Assembly: GCF_008033235.1 (NCBI RefSeq)
Contig: NZ_CP042432.1
Location: 1,984,001 to 2,048,000, forward strand
Length of the DNA stretch: 64,000 nt
Origin: Anseongella ginsenosidimutans
GTDB taxonomy: Bacteria > Bacteroidota > Bacteroidia > Sphingobacteriales > Sphingobacteriaceae
Reading direction: 5' to 3'
Part shown: positions 27,737 through 37,786 of the stretch, piece after piece
Layout: every line of letters starts with the position of its first letter
Numbering within the stretch: the stretch's first letter is position 1
Program-made: the position numbers and the translations under genes
The notes under the pieces: model-generated
Told to the model about the DNA's origin: nothing
What the model saw: the letters and a program-made list of their open reading frames with translations, nothing else
Databases searched by the model: none

Positions 27737-30700
27737 ATGAACAAGACAATGTGCAAAATTCTTTTGGCAATGAAATTACATGCTGTACTATTATTAGCCG
27801 GAGCATTGCAGGTAAGTGCAGGCAGTTTTTCGCAATCCATAAGCTTTCAGGGCGAAAACGTAACACTTGAAAAGGTTTTTACCGCGATCAATCAGCAGAC
27901 GGACTATAGCGTATTCTATAATTACAGTGTGTTGAAAGATGCCAGGCCGGTTACGCTGAATCTCCGGAATACATCAGTGCAAAACCTGCTTGATGCAAGC
28001 CTGAAAGGACAAGGTTTGACTTATTCCATAGAAGAGAAGCTCATCCTTATTAAAAGAACGGAGCGATCGGGGCCGTTGCTCCGACCTCCTTCAGCAATTG
28101 ATACCATAAGGGGTTCGGTGACGGACGCGGATGGATTTCCTCTGCCCGGTGTTTCTGTGCAGGTAAAAGGAACCCTTAAGGGAACACTTACAAATGAACA
28201 AGGGAAGTATGAGCTTCCTGATGCGGACCAGGGAGAGCTTTTAGTGTTTAGTTTTCTGGGCTTTAAAACTGTTGAGACGCTGATAAATGGCCAGGCAGAG
28301 ATAAGTATAACGCTGCATCAGGATATCGCCGCCCTTGATGAAATTGTTGTGATCGGATACGGAGAGCAAGAAAGACGGGACATTACCAGTGCGATATCTT
28401 CCGTAAAGGGCGATGACGTTGAAAATAATCCCATTGCAAGCGTTGATAACTTATTGCAGGGCAGGGCTGCCGGGGTACAGGTCTTGCAGACTTCGGGTGA
28501 GCCGGGCACAGCGGTTTCCGTCAGGGTCAGAGGGTATACTTCTATCGGCGGAGGAAATGAACCGCTTTATATCGTTGACGGCGTCCCCATAAAATCGGGT
28601 AGTTATACAAGCCTTGGTCAGGGTTCGGCGGGATTTAATGCCCTCGCTGATATTAATCCAAACGATATTGCTTCTATAGAAATATTAAAAGATGCTTCTG
28701 CTACATCCATTTATGGGGCAAGGGCGTCAAACGGGGTAGTGCTGATCACTACAAAGCGCGGGCGGGCTGGTAAACCAACTCTGTCCCTGAACTTCTATTC
28801 GGGAGTGTCCAGCCTTGCAAACAAATTACCGGTACTCAATGGAAAGGAACACAGAGCCTATTTTACTGAAGCATGGCTGAACAGGGGAAGAGGGCTTAGA
28901 AATGAAATCACAGATAGTCTGAATTGGACGTTCAGTGGTGATACTGATTGGCAAGATGAAATTTTCAGAAGCGCTTCTGCCAATAATGCGGATTTTTCCT
29001 TGAGAGGAGGGAGTGATCAATTCAAATACGCTGTTTCCGGCGGTTATTTTAAGCAGGAAGGTATTTTGCTGAATTCCGTTTATGAGCGTCTTTCCGGGAG
29101 AGTGAATACTGAATATCAGGCAACAAAGAGTTTAACGATCGGCAGTAATTTATCATACAGTATTTCTTCAAGGAACACGGTGAGGCAGGGTAGCGGAAAC
29201 AACTTTCCGATATGGATGGCGCTTCGAACTTTTTCCTTTCTGAGGTCAACGGATACTTTAGGGCGTTTATGGAAAGGAACGAACCCGATCCGGCAGCTGG
29301 AGGACATAAAAAACGAAGAGAACTCGGACAGGATCATAGCCAACCTTTACGGCGAACTGGAAATAATCGAAAACCTGAAGTTAAGGTCAAATATCGCTGT
29401 CGATTTGTTGTCATTGAAGGAAGACCGTTTTACACCGGCAAGTTTACTGACCACACCACTTCGACAAGCAAACTCCAACTATTACCGGGACCGGGGCTGG
29501 GTAAACGAAAATACCCTGACCTATCAAACGAATTTTAACAGCGATCATCATGTTTCCGCACTCGCAGGGTTTAGTCAGCAAGCAAATAATATTCAGGTGC
29601 TTTCTGCTTTTGGAAGTGGGGCAGCCTCGGATAAAATTCCTACCATCAATGCCAGCGCCTCGATAGATGGGGCGTCTTCAAATGAGACCTCGTGGGGTAT
29701 TTTCTCGCTATTCGGGAGAGTAAACTATTCGTTTAAGGATAGGTACCTGTTGAATGCTACCATCAGAAGAGATGGGTCTTCGAGATTTGGCAGGGAAAAC
29801 AGGTTTGGCACGTTCCCGTCTTTTTCAGCCGGCTGGCGAATTGCTGAGGAATCGTTTATGCAAAACAGCTCCCTTGTACAGGAATTAAAGCTGCGGGTGA
29901 GTTATGGGGTGACCGGGAATCAGTCCATTGGCAATTTTATTTCACAGGGATTATTTAACGCCGGCGAGAACTATATGGGACAAGGAGGAATCGGGCCTGC
30001 TTCCAACGGAATTCCCAATCCGGATTTAAGCTGGGAGTCAACCAATCAATTTGATATTGGGCTGGACCTTTCTGTTTTTGATAACAGGATCTATCTGATT
30101 GCTGATTATTATCATAAAAGAACCCATGGACTGTTGTTTAACGTGGATCTTCCGGGAACATCCGGTTATAATTCCTTAACTACCAACCTTGGTGAAATTG
30201 AGAATAAGGGATATGAACTGACCCTCCATACCAAGAACCTAACGGGCGATTTTCAGTGGAGTACCGAAGCCAATTTCTCATACAATCAGAATAAGGTGAT
30301 AAGCCTGCCCAACGGTGAAGATCAATTTGCAGGACTGGGAATCGTCCGTGAAGGAGAGCCATTGGGGAGCTTCTACGGTTGGGTATTTGACGGCGTGTAT
30401 GCACGCGATGAAGATGTTCCGGAAGGTTTAACGACCGGGGGCGGCATAGGATTTGAAGGCGGAGATGCGATATTCCGCGATCTTAATGGTGATAACAGGA
30501 TCGACGAGAACGATCTCACCATTATCGGCAATGCCCAGCCCGATTTTGTCGGCGGACTCAGCAACAGCTTTAGTTATAAAGGTTTCGATTTAAGTATTCT
30601 ATTTACCTATTCGGGCGGGAATGAAATTTTCAATGCCGTCGAGCAAATGCGCGGAGGGAACGGCTTTTCTCAAAACCCCAGGCCTTATATCTGGAAGAAT

Positions 30701-31045
30701 GCATGGAGAGAGCAGGGAGATATAACCGACGTTCCGGTAAACTGGATGGTTAAACCGGTGGAAAATGATAGAAATTCCTCCCGTTGGGTAGAGGATGGGT
30801 CGTATTTGCGGCTAAAAAATATCTCTTTGTCCTATAACCTCAATGCTGAATTTCTAAATCGGTACTTCATTTCAGGTATGAGAATTTACGTGACCGGACA
30901 AAATGTTTGGACGGGAACCAGTTACCTTGGCTATGACCCGGAAGTGGTTACTACATCATCTGATAACTCCAGGCAATTTGGAATTGATAACGGCCGCATG
31001 CCTATTCCAAGGACATTTATGATGGGTATTAATGTTACTTTTTAA
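27737..31045 (+). CDS. SusC/RagA-family TonB-dependent transporter with STN signalling domain
   Basis: Outer-membrane receptor of 1102 residues. After the signal peptide (ending SAGSFSQ) it carries an STN domain (VFTAINQQTDYSVFYNYSVL to LIKR, residues about 45-115), a carboxypeptidase-regulatory-like domain (IRGSVTDADGFPLPGVSVQV) and the plug with INPNDIASIEILKDASATSIYGARASNGVVLITTKRG, then the barrel. The STN domain is the part that contacts FecR, so this receptor belongs to the sigma/anti-sigma pair directly upstream (gap of three bases). It is more AT-rich in codon choice than the operon A SusC, hinting at a separate origin of this module. Confidence 0.95.
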   Translation: MNKTMCKILLAMKLHAVLLLAGALQVSAGSFSQSISFQGENVTLEKVFTAINQQTDYSVFYNYSVLKDARPVTLNLRNTSVQNLLDASLKGQGLTYSIEEKLILIKRTERSGPLLRPPSAIDTIRGSVTDADGFPLPGVSVQVKGTLKGTLTNEQGKYELPDADQGELLVFSFLGFKTVETLINGQAEISITLHQDIAALDEIVVIGYGEQERRDITSAISSVKGDDVENNPIASVDNLLQGRAAGVQVLQTSGEPGTAVSVRVRGYTSIGGGNEPLYIVDGVPIKSGSYTSLGQGSAGFNALADINPNDIASIEILKDASATSIYGARASNGVVLITTKRGRAGKPTLSLNFYSGVSSLANKLPVLNGKEHRAYFTEAWLNRGRGLRNEITDSLNWTFSGDTDWQDEIFRSASANNADFSLRGGSDQFKYAVSGGYFKQEGILLNSVYERLSGRVNTEYQATKSLTIGSNLSYSISSRNTVRQGSGNNFPIWMALRTFSFLRSTDTLGRLWKGTNPIRQLEDIKNEENSDRIIANLYGELEIIENLKLRSNIAVDLLSLKEDRFTPASLLTTPLRQANSNYYRDRGWVNENTLTYQTNFNSDHHVSALAGFSQQANNIQVLSAFGSGAASDKIPTINASASIDGASSNETSWGIFSLFGRVNYSFKDRYLLNATIRRDGSSRFGRENRFGTFPSFSAGWRIAEESFMQNSSLVQELKLRVSYGVTGNQSIGNFISQGLFNAGENYMGQGGIGPASNGIPNPDLSWESTNQFDIGLDLSVFDNRIYLIADYYHKRTHGLLFNVDLPGTSGYNSLTTNLGEIENKGYELTLHTKNLTGDFQWSTEANFSYNQNKVISLPNGEDQFAGLGIVREGEPLGSFYGWVFDGVYARDEDVPEGLTTGGGIGFEGGDAIFRDLNGDNRIDENDLTIIGNAQPDFVGGLSNSFSYKGFDLSILFTYSGGNEIFNAVEQMRGGNGFSQNPRPYIWKNAWREQGDITDVPVNWMVKPVENDRNSSRWVEDGSYLRLKNISLSYNLNAEFLNRYFISGMRIYVTGQNVWTGTSYLGYDPEVVTTSSDNSRQFGIDNGRMPIPRTFMMGINVTF

Positions 31046-31054
31046 AGCAGAAAA

Positions 31055-32443
31055 ATGAAACGAATTTATTGCACAATCCTGATCGCCTCCCTTTTTAGTT
31101 GTGAAGTATTGGATCAGGAGCCGGTGAGCCAGATAACCATAGAAAATGCACTGGAGACCGGAGAAGATGCTGAATCAGCGCTGATCGGTTGCTACCATCA
31201 ACTTGCCAATACATTAAGTCAACGGTACATTCAATGGGGAGATGCCCGCGCGGATAATCTGGCTGTCGGCCTTGCGTCATCGGCTAACCTTATTGAGAAT
31301 ACATTTAACGCCAATAGCTCATTTTCAGACTGGAGTCCTTTATACAATACGATCAACCGCTGCAATATTGTAATAAACGCTGTTCCGGAAATAACCGATG
31401 GACTTACCGAAGAACGAAAGAACCAGATCACAGGGGAAGCCAGGTTCATCCGGGCTTTGTGCTATTTCTATGCCGTCCGGCTATGGGGAGATGTCCCATT
31501 GATCACACATCCGACGCTTTCCGCAGAAGGCTTAAAGGTTTCAAGGGATCCCGGGGAAAATGTATTTGCCCAGATAGAAGCCGATCTCAATGATGCCCTG
31601 GAAGCAGTACCCGTTAAATACAGCAGTGCTATAGAGAATAAAGGAAGGGCAACAAAGGGAGGGGTGCTTGCCTTGCAGATGCATGTATACGCGTGGATGG
31701 CGCAACGCGAAGGAGGAGGAGCCGGCTATTTAAACAAGGCAGTGTCGGCATATCATGATATTTTGGAATTGAATCAATATTCTTTATTGCCTGAGGGAAG
31801 CTACGGCATGCTCTTTTCACAGGAGAATACGGAAGAATCCATTTTTGAATTGCAGTATAATTATGAAAACCAGAATACGAATGGCTTAGCCGGCCTTTTA
31901 TTACAAATCCCCTTTAGCAGAGCGGCAAGGGCTGCTTACAGAATTGATCCAAAACTACTGAACGCATTTGAAGAAGGCGACTTAAGGAAAGAAGCCATCG
32001 TCTATTATCCGGATCCGGGGCAGATCGCGCAAGATCCCTATACGATCAAATATGCGGGTAAGACCCAAACTCCCGAAGGGATCAGCCTTTCGGATGATAA
32101 TATGATCATCTTCAGATTAGGCGGTGTCATGTTATTGCAGGCCGAAGTGCTTAACGAATTGAACCGGAAGGAGGAGGCGATTGGCCTGGTGAATCAGATA
32201 CGCAACCGGGCAGGTTTGCCGCCATTGGATACCGGGCTTTCCAAAGAGCAAACAAAACAAGCGATCCTGGACGAAGGATTTATTGAGTTGTGTTATGAAG
32301 GACACCGCTGGTTTGACCTCATCCGGAATGGCGTTGCGCTGGAGGTATTGGATGATATCCAGAGCGAGGATCACCTGCTCTGGCCAATCTACACCGAAGA
32401 ACTTGTCAAAAATCCCAATCTTGTTCAAAACAGTTTTTATTAA
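31055..32443 (+). CDS. SusD/RagB-family nutrient-binding lipoprotein
   Basis: Partner of the STN-type SusC, 462 residues, starting nine bases after it. The lipobox is ASLFSC with Cys16. Family landmarks include GEARFIRALCYFYAVRLWGDVPLI, RLGGVMLLQAEVLNEL, the C-terminal FIELCYEGHRWFDLIRNG and LLWPIYTEELVKNPNL. It should sit on the cell surface as the lid of the transporter. It is followed by a small fasciclin lipoprotein. Confidence 0.95.
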   Translation: MKRIYCTILIASLFSCEVLDQEPVSQITIENALETGEDAESALIGCYHQLANTLSQRYIQWGDARADNLAVGLASSANLIENTFNANSSFSDWSPLYNTINRCNIVINAVPEITDGLTEERKNQITGEARFIRALCYFYAVRLWGDVPLITHPTLSAEGLKVSRDPGENVFAQIEADLNDALEAVPVKYSSAIENKGRATKGGVLALQMHVYAWMAQREGGGAGYLNKAVSAYHDILELNQYSLLPEGSYGMLFSQENTEESIFELQYNYENQNTNGLAGLLLQIPFSRAARAAYRIDPKLLNAFEEGDLRKEAIVYYPDPGQIAQDPYTIKYAGKTQTPEGISLSDDNMIIFRLGGVMLLQAEVLNELNRKEEAIGLVNQIRNRAGLPPLDTGLSKEQTKQAILDEGFIELCYEGHRWFDLIRNGVALEVLDDIQSEDHLLWPIYTEELVKNPNLVQNSFY

Positions 32444-32453
32444 TCGAATTATT

Positions 32454-32999
32454 ATGAAAAGATCTAAGTTCATATATCCTGTTATCGTCTTCTGCATGCT
32501 GGTATCAGCCTCATGTGACGATTTTGAGTATAAGCCGGCAGGGCCATACGAGGGGAAATTTGATTTATCGGTCAATGAATTCGTAACCCAGCGATACGAC
32601 TCCCTGCAAATGCTCAATGAAGCGTTGAATATTACCGGTCTTTCCGAAACTATTGAATCAGGTCAGTATACCATATTTGCTCCCTACAATTCCAGTTTTG
32701 AGAGTTACCTCAGCGATAACGATTACCAGTCGCTGCAGGATGTACCCAAAGATGACTTGATAACGCTGCTGCAGAATCATATTATCTCCGGAAAGAAAAA
32801 AGCTTCGGCATTTCCTCCGGACGGCCGGCAATTTGAAACCCTGAGCGGAAAACTATTAGCGATCCATACGGCGGAAGATACTCGTGGTTTAAGTACAGCG
32901 TACGTGATCATTGCTGAAGGAAGGACCGTCTTAACATCAAATATAGAGTTGCGTAATGTTGTATTACACGCTTACCAGGACGATTTGCTAGCTGATTGA
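32454..32999 (+). CDS. fasciclin (FAS1) domain lipoprotein
   Basis: Small lipoprotein of 181 residues with lipobox MLVSASC and one FAS1 domain: LNEALNITGLSETIESGQYTIFAPYNSSFESYL is the first conserved block, and IELRNVVLHAYQDDLL stands where the second block (usually ending in an HxID-like strand) lies. FAS1 proteins next to SusCD pairs are thought to be accessory surface glycan-binding proteins, but their ligand is unknown. The start at 32454 is chosen because it gives the signal peptide; the open frame itself extends back into SusD. Confidence 0.8.
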   Translation: MKRSKFIYPVIVFCMLVSASCDDFEYKPAGPYEGKFDLSVNEFVTQRYDSLQMLNEALNITGLSETIESGQYTIFAPYNSSFESYLSDNDYQSLQDVPKDDLITLLQNHIISGKKKASAFPPDGRQFETLSGKLLAIHTAEDTRGLSTAYVIIAEGRTVLTSNIELRNVVLHAYQDDLLAD

Positions 33000-33074
33000 A
33001 ATTTATCGCAGGGGAAACCAGGGCCTGGTAGGAGAAAAGATAACGAATCCAAATAAATTAACAGATTGAAGAAT

Positions 33075-34853
33075 ATGGAAAACGAGTCAAGGCGAACATT
33101 TTTAAAAAATTCAGGTCTTCTGATGGGAGCAGGCGGGCTGGCCAATTTTTCATTTGATCTGCCTCAGAAGAGCGTGTATAATACGACCGCCGCCAGCAAT
33201 TACAAATGTGATATCCTGGTGGTAGGCGGGAGTTTCGGGGGCTGCGCCGCTGCTTTAGCGGCTGCAAAATTGGGGAAGAATGTAATAATTACCGAGGAAA
33301 CCTCATGGATAGGCGGGCAGGCAACCACCCAGGGCGTTCCCACAGACGAGCATCCCTGGATTGAAAAATTTGGCAGAACATTAAGTTATGCCGGTTTTCG
33401 TCAGGGAGTAAGGGATTACTACAGAAACTATTATCCGCTGTCGACTGCAGCGCGGGCTGATCCCTTCCTGAACCCCGGCGCATGCTGGGTCAGTGCCCTG
33501 GGATTTGAGCCCAGGGTAGGGATGGCCGTACTAGACCAAATGCTGATGCCTCATTACACAGCCGGCCGGGTGAAGGTCCTGACAAATGTCAGACCTGTAA
33601 GTGTGGATATGAATGGGGACAGGTGCAGAGGCGTGATCGTTAAGAGTGATCTTACGGGACAAAATATTGCGATTGAAGCTTCTTACATTTTAGATGCCAC
33701 GGAACTTGGAGACGTATTGCCCCTGGCGCAAATGGAATTTGTTACCGGATCAGAGTCTCAAAGTGAGACGGGAGAACCTTCGGCAATGGAAGGCCCGCCT
33801 CAGCCGGACAGGATACAGCCATTTACCCATTTAATAGCGATAGATTATTTACCCGGCGAAGATCATGTGATCGAAAAGCCAGCGTCTTACGAGAAATGGA
33901 GAGGCAGTTTTAAAAATTTAACAGGAGTTGATGACGGCGGCCCGCTTGAAAACAGAATGAGGCGATTGTTTGCAGAAGGCTCCGAGGGAGTATACAAACA
34001 AAGTATCTGGAACTTCCGGCGGGCATTTTGCAAGAGCAATTTTGCTCCTGGTGCATTCGCCAGTGACATCACTATGCTGATGAATGGCAATTCCTACAGC
34101 CATGGAAATTTAATCGGGGGAAGCGAGGAGGAGGCAAAGCTGCATTTTGAACAGGCCAGGCAAAAGTCCCTGAGCTTGTTATATTTCCTTCAGACAGAGG
34201 TGCCGTCTGGCTATAATAACAAGCCTGGGTTTCCCGGACTCAGGCCTCGCGGGGATGTGTTTGGTACCAGCGACGGTCTTGCGCAATACCCCTATGTCAG
34301 GGAATCAAGGCGGATCAAGGCGGAATTCACCGTACTGGAACAACATTTCAGGACGGATTTGCATCCTGACGGGCCTGTAAAATATCCTGATAGCGTAGGT
34401 GTAGGGGGGTATAGGGTAGATATCCATCTTAAGGCAAAAAATAAAAATTCAAGTTACACCCAGGCATTGCATGGAATGCACTGGCCCCAGCAAATACCAT
34501 TGGGGGCGCTGATTCCGGTAAGGGTGGACAATATTATCCCGGCTTGCAAAAATTTGGGTGTTACCCAGGTCACCAACGGCGCATTCCGGCTGCATCCTGT
34601 TGAATGGAACATTGGTGAGGCAGCGGGAGCCCTTGCCGCATTTTGTCTGGATAAAAATGCGACACCGCGGCAGGTACGGAAAACGGATGGTTTGCTGCGG
34701 GAATTTCAGGGTGTCATTACAAAAATGGGGTTCGAACTGGAATGGCCCACCATGGAATATGCCCGGTCTTATAACAGCCATTATGTGAATGAACCGGACT
34801 GGTATTGGGGAGAGGCGGACCTGATATATTCCGATGACTCTTATTTGAAGTAA
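33075..34853 (+). CDS. Tat-exported FAD-dependent oxidoreductase
   Basis: Flavoprotein of 592 residues. The N-terminus ESRRTFLKNSGLLMGAGG is a twin-arginine signal, so the enzyme is probably folded with FAD in the cytoplasm and exported. The dinucleotide site is DILVVGGSFGGCAAALAAAK, followed by IITEETSWIGGQATTQG and a C-terminal FAD contact in GVTQVTNGAFRLHPVEWNIGEAAGALAAF. It is longer than, and only distantly similar to, the two cytoplasmic FAD enzymes of the locus. A TTG three codons upstream is possible. It stands between a fasciclin gene (75-base gap) and an FN3-sialidase-fold gene. The substrate is unknown. Confidence 0.87.
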   Translation: MENESRRTFLKNSGLLMGAGGLANFSFDLPQKSVYNTTAASNYKCDILVVGGSFGGCAAALAAAKLGKNVIITEETSWIGGQATTQGVPTDEHPWIEKFGRTLSYAGFRQGVRDYYRNYYPLSTAARADPFLNPGACWVSALGFEPRVGMAVLDQMLMPHYTAGRVKVLTNVRPVSVDMNGDRCRGVIVKSDLTGQNIAIEASYILDATELGDVLPLAQMEFVTGSESQSETGEPSAMEGPPQPDRIQPFTHLIAIDYLPGEDHVIEKPASYEKWRGSFKNLTGVDDGGPLENRMRRLFAEGSEGVYKQSIWNFRRAFCKSNFAPGAFASDITMLMNGNSYSHGNLIGGSEEEAKLHFEQARQKSLSLLYFLQTEVPSGYNNKPGFPGLRPRGDVFGTSDGLAQYPYVRESRRIKAEFTVLEQHFRTDLHPDGPVKYPDSVGVGGYRVDIHLKAKNKNSSYTQALHGMHWPQQIPLGALIPVRVDNIIPACKNLGVTQVTNGAFRLHPVEWNIGEAAGALAAFCLDKNATPRQVRKTDGLLREFQGVITKMGFELEWPTMEYARSYNSHYVNEPDWYWGEADLIYSDDSYLK

Positions 34854-34856
34854 CAG

Positions 34857-36269
34857 ATGGAGCGATTAAAGTTTGCCTTACTAACAGGTGTCAGTTTGCT
34901 TTTCCTGAATTGTCAGGTCCTTGCCCAGTTTCGTTTAAACGCTCCTGCCGGATTACGTGTTCAACTAGGCTCGGCTTCGCACGTTAACTTGGTTTGGGAG
35001 GATCATTCGGATGGAGAAGGAGGTTTCCTGATTGAACGTAAAAAGAAGGATGATCCCTTTTGGGTAAAAATTGGTTTTGTGCCATCCGATACAACGCAAT
35101 TTCAAGCTGGCGGATGCGCTGCGGCTGTTGAATACGCGTTCCGGGTAAGGGCTTACAAAGGAGCCGCTTACAGCGACTATTCCAATATTGCAAAGGCTAA
35201 AACCCTTCAATCTTTTGATAAACCGCAAGGCAGTGTTATAGAAAGTTCCACGCCACGCCAGGGGGAGGGCACTGCGATTAGAACGAATAATGGAAATTAT
35301 CAGCTCTACTTTGGATCCTTTACGGGAGTCGGAGACAAGAGTGTTTCCAGCATTGCGAGAAAGGCCAGTACGAACAAGGGAAATACATGGAGTGAGATGG
35401 AGATCCTGTTTCAGGAAGAGGGGATCTCGCTTTTGCACCCTTCCGTTATACGGTTTTCCGAAAAGAGGATAGGGCTGGCTTATTCTAAAATGGTAAAGGG
35501 GCGGGCCTGGAAAGTGTTCCGTTATTCGATGGATGAAGGGGAAACCTGGAGTGAGGAGATAAACGTATCCGATGGTATCTATGAATACATGACCGGCGCG
35601 CATGACAGATTTGTAAGGTTAAGCAATGGATTGGTCGTTAATCTTGTTCACAGTATAATCCCTGCGGAAGATGATCAGCCAAAAGGTAAATTACTTGGTA
35701 CCGATCTTTATGCGACTCAGGATCAAGGGCTGACCTGGTTCCGGCTGAACAGCGAAACCGTGGTTAATCAGGAAAATCCGTATGGATTAGGCGAATATGG
35801 CTTTTATGAGGCGTCCCTAGCAGAGTATGAACCGGGTAGGCTGGTCATGTTCGGCCGGAGTGCTTCGGGGTTCCTGATGGGTAGCTATTCGGATGATTTC
35901 GGGAAGACCTGGAGTGATCCTGAAAAATTCGGTATTCAGCACCCGCTGGCCCCAGCCAGGGTTCAAATGATACCCGGAACCAACGAAATCCTGCTGATAC
36001 ACAATTCCATGAAGGATGTGACAAGTACCCGCGGCGCCAGCGACAGGTACGTATTAGCCGCAAGGCTAAGTAAAGACGGAGGGCAAACCTGGAAGCATTA
36101 TAAGCAACTGGAGTACGATAACGTGCATCATTATTCTTATCCGGCCATTTTAATCGACGGGGCCCGGGTGCATTTGTTCTATTGGAAAACGGAGCTGAAA
36201 AACAACCGCTGGGCGAAAGTGGAGCTGGCGCACCGTGCGCTGCCCCTTGAATATTTTATTAGCGAATAA
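34857..36269 (+). CDS. secreted FN3 plus sialidase-fold (BNR) protein
   Basis: A 470-residue protein with a signal peptide (ending VLAQF), an N-terminal fibronectin type III domain (PAGLRVQLGSASHVNLVWEDHS to FRVRAYKGAAYSDYSNIAKA), and a propeller with Asp-box motifs STNKGNTWSE, SMDEGETWSE, TQDQGLTWFR, SDDFGKTWSD and SKDGGQTWKH. An Arg-rich start of blade one (SSTPRQGEGTAIRTNNG) does not read as the usual RIP motif, so the glycosidase activity is unproven. It could be an enzyme of another BNR glycan family or a binding protein. Three bases separate it from the upstream flavoprotein. Confidence 0.82.
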   Translation: MERLKFALLTGVSLLFLNCQVLAQFRLNAPAGLRVQLGSASHVNLVWEDHSDGEGGFLIERKKKDDPFWVKIGFVPSDTTQFQAGGCAAAVEYAFRVRAYKGAAYSDYSNIAKAKTLQSFDKPQGSVIESSTPRQGEGTAIRTNNGNYQLYFGSFTGVGDKSVSSIARKASTNKGNTWSEMEILFQEEGISLLHPSVIRFSEKRIGLAYSKMVKGRAWKVFRYSMDEGETWSEEINVSDGIYEYMTGAHDRFVRLSNGLVVNLVHSIIPAEDDQPKGKLLGTDLYATQDQGLTWFRLNSETVVNQENPYGLGEYGFYEASLAEYEPGRLVMFGRSASGFLMGSYSDDFGKTWSDPEKFGIQHPLAPARVQMIPGTNEILLIHNSMKDVTSTRGASDRYVLAARLSKDGGQTWKHYKQLEYDNVHHYSYPAILIDGARVHLFYWKTELKNNRWAKVELAHRALPLEYFISE

Positions 36270-36298
36270 TATCAAGTTTTGTTTAAACCTGCATTATT

Positions 36299-37786
36299 AT
36301 GACGAGTAAACTGAAGGATATCCATACGGAGGTATTGGTGGTGGGGGCCGGCGCGGCAGGGATAACCTCCGCGATCGCTGCTGCAAGAAACGGCGCCAAA
36401 ACTCTTTTGATCGAATATAATGGATTCCTGGGAGGGATTTCCGCTACACTTCCCTGGCTGGGCTTTCATGACCGGGATTACCGGCAGGTCATAAAAGGAC
36501 TGCCCCATGAAATAGTAACGAAGCTGCAAAGGATGAACGCTGCCTCAGATTATGTGCTTGATCCGAAATGCAGTTCTCTGGTAAGCGTGGACAATCATTC
36601 CTGGAAAGTACTTGCCATTCAGATGGCTGAAGAAGCCGGCGTGGAAATCATGCTTCATACCCATATGGTGGATACGCTGAGAACGAATGACCGGATCGAA
36701 GGAGTGGAGGTGGAACACAAATCGGGAAGACAGAAGATTTACGCTAAGGTGACCATTGACTGCACCGGGGATGGGGATGTGGCGGCACGCGGTGGTGTTG
36801 AATGGGAAAAAGGACGTACAGCAGATGGTTTGGTTCAGGCGCCGACATTGGTTTTCAGGCTGGGCGGTATGGACAGAGATAAGTTCGTGGCTGCATGCAA
36901 AGATAAATCGTTGAATTACAGAGAATGGATCGCGCCTTATCCAGAGTTATGGGCTAAGCTGCAGAAGAACCTGGATAAACTGGACGTATTCGTTTTGGGC
37001 GGATTGGCTGTCCTCGTCGAAAAAGCACGGATGGCCGGAGATCTGGACGTTCCGCAAACGCGGGTAGTGGGCGTTAAATTACACCGGTCCGATCAGTTTC
37101 AGGTAGTCATGACCAGGGTGCTGGGCCTTGACCCCACGGATGTGAAGAGTGTAAGTATGGCCTACAGCCGGCTATACGCCCAGATCCCGCAATTGGTCCG
37201 TTTTTTTCAGAAATATGTACCAGGGGGAGAAAACTGCTATTTGCTGGAGATTGCCCCGATGCTGGGGATCAGGGAAAGCCGGAGGATCATGGGAGATTAT
37301 CTTTTGAAAAAAGAAGATCTGATAGAAGGAAGGGTGTTTGAGGATGCCGTGGCCATGGGCGGATACCATATAGATATTCACCGGCCTAAAGGCAGCTGGG
37401 TGGAATCCCATAATGTTAAGGCCTATACCATTCCCGTCCGGAGTCTGATCGCAAAAGGCGTGGAAGGCATGATGATGGCCGGAAAATGCCTTTCAGCAAC
37501 ACATGAAGCCGTAGCCTCGACGCGGGTGATTCCCATTTGTATGGCTCAGGGGGAAGCGGCCGGGACCGCTGCCGGATTGGCCGTTAAAAAAGGCATGGAA
37601 GTAAGAGATATGCCGGTTGCGGAATTGCAGCAGCAATTAAGAAAACAAGGCGCCGAGATAGGGGAAACGCTTGGAGAACCGAACTGGAAAGCCATAGAAG
37701 AAGTGGGGCAGCTTCCCATGACAGAACCGCCGACCGCCGGGGATGAGGATGCCGTCACAAAGCAAGAAAAAGCCTGGATCCAATAA
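36299..37786 (+). CDS. FAD-dependent oxidoreductase (PF12831-like)
   Basis: Cytoplasmic flavoprotein of 495 residues without a signal peptide, paralogous to the frameshifted gene at 20.1 kb. Landmarks: [88 protein letters not shown] and MMAGKCLSATHEAVASTRV. In both copies of this family the gene pairs with a Kelch-symporter fusion: here the symporter follows without any gap (TAA then ATG), there it precedes. This repeated pairing suggests that the enzyme acts on the sugar imported by the symporter. The chemistry is not known. Confidence 0.88.
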   Translation: MTSKLKDIHTEVLVVGAGAAGITSAIAAARNGAKTLLIEYNGFLGGISATLPWLGFHDRDYRQVIKGLPHEIVTKLQRMNAASDYVLDPKCSSLVSVDNHSWKVLAIQMAEEAGVEIMLHTHMVDTLRTNDRIEGVEVEHKSGRQKIYAKVTIDCTGDGDVAARGGVEWEKGRTADGLVQAPTLVFRLGGMDRDKFVAACKDKSLNYREWIAPYPELWAKLQKNLDKLDVFVLGGLAVLVEKARMAGDLDVPQTRVVGVKLHRSDQFQVVMTRVLGLDPTDVKSVSMAYSRLYAQIPQLVRFFQKYVPGGENCYLLEIAPMLGIRESRRIMGDYLLKKEDLIEGRVFEDAVAMGGYHIDIHRPKGSWVESHNVKAYTIPVRSLIAKGVEGMMMAGKCLSATHEAVASTRVIPICMAQGEAAGTAAGLAVKKGMEVRDMPVAELQQQLRKQGAEIGETLGEPNWKAIEEVGQLPMTEPPTAGDEDAVTKQEKAWIQ

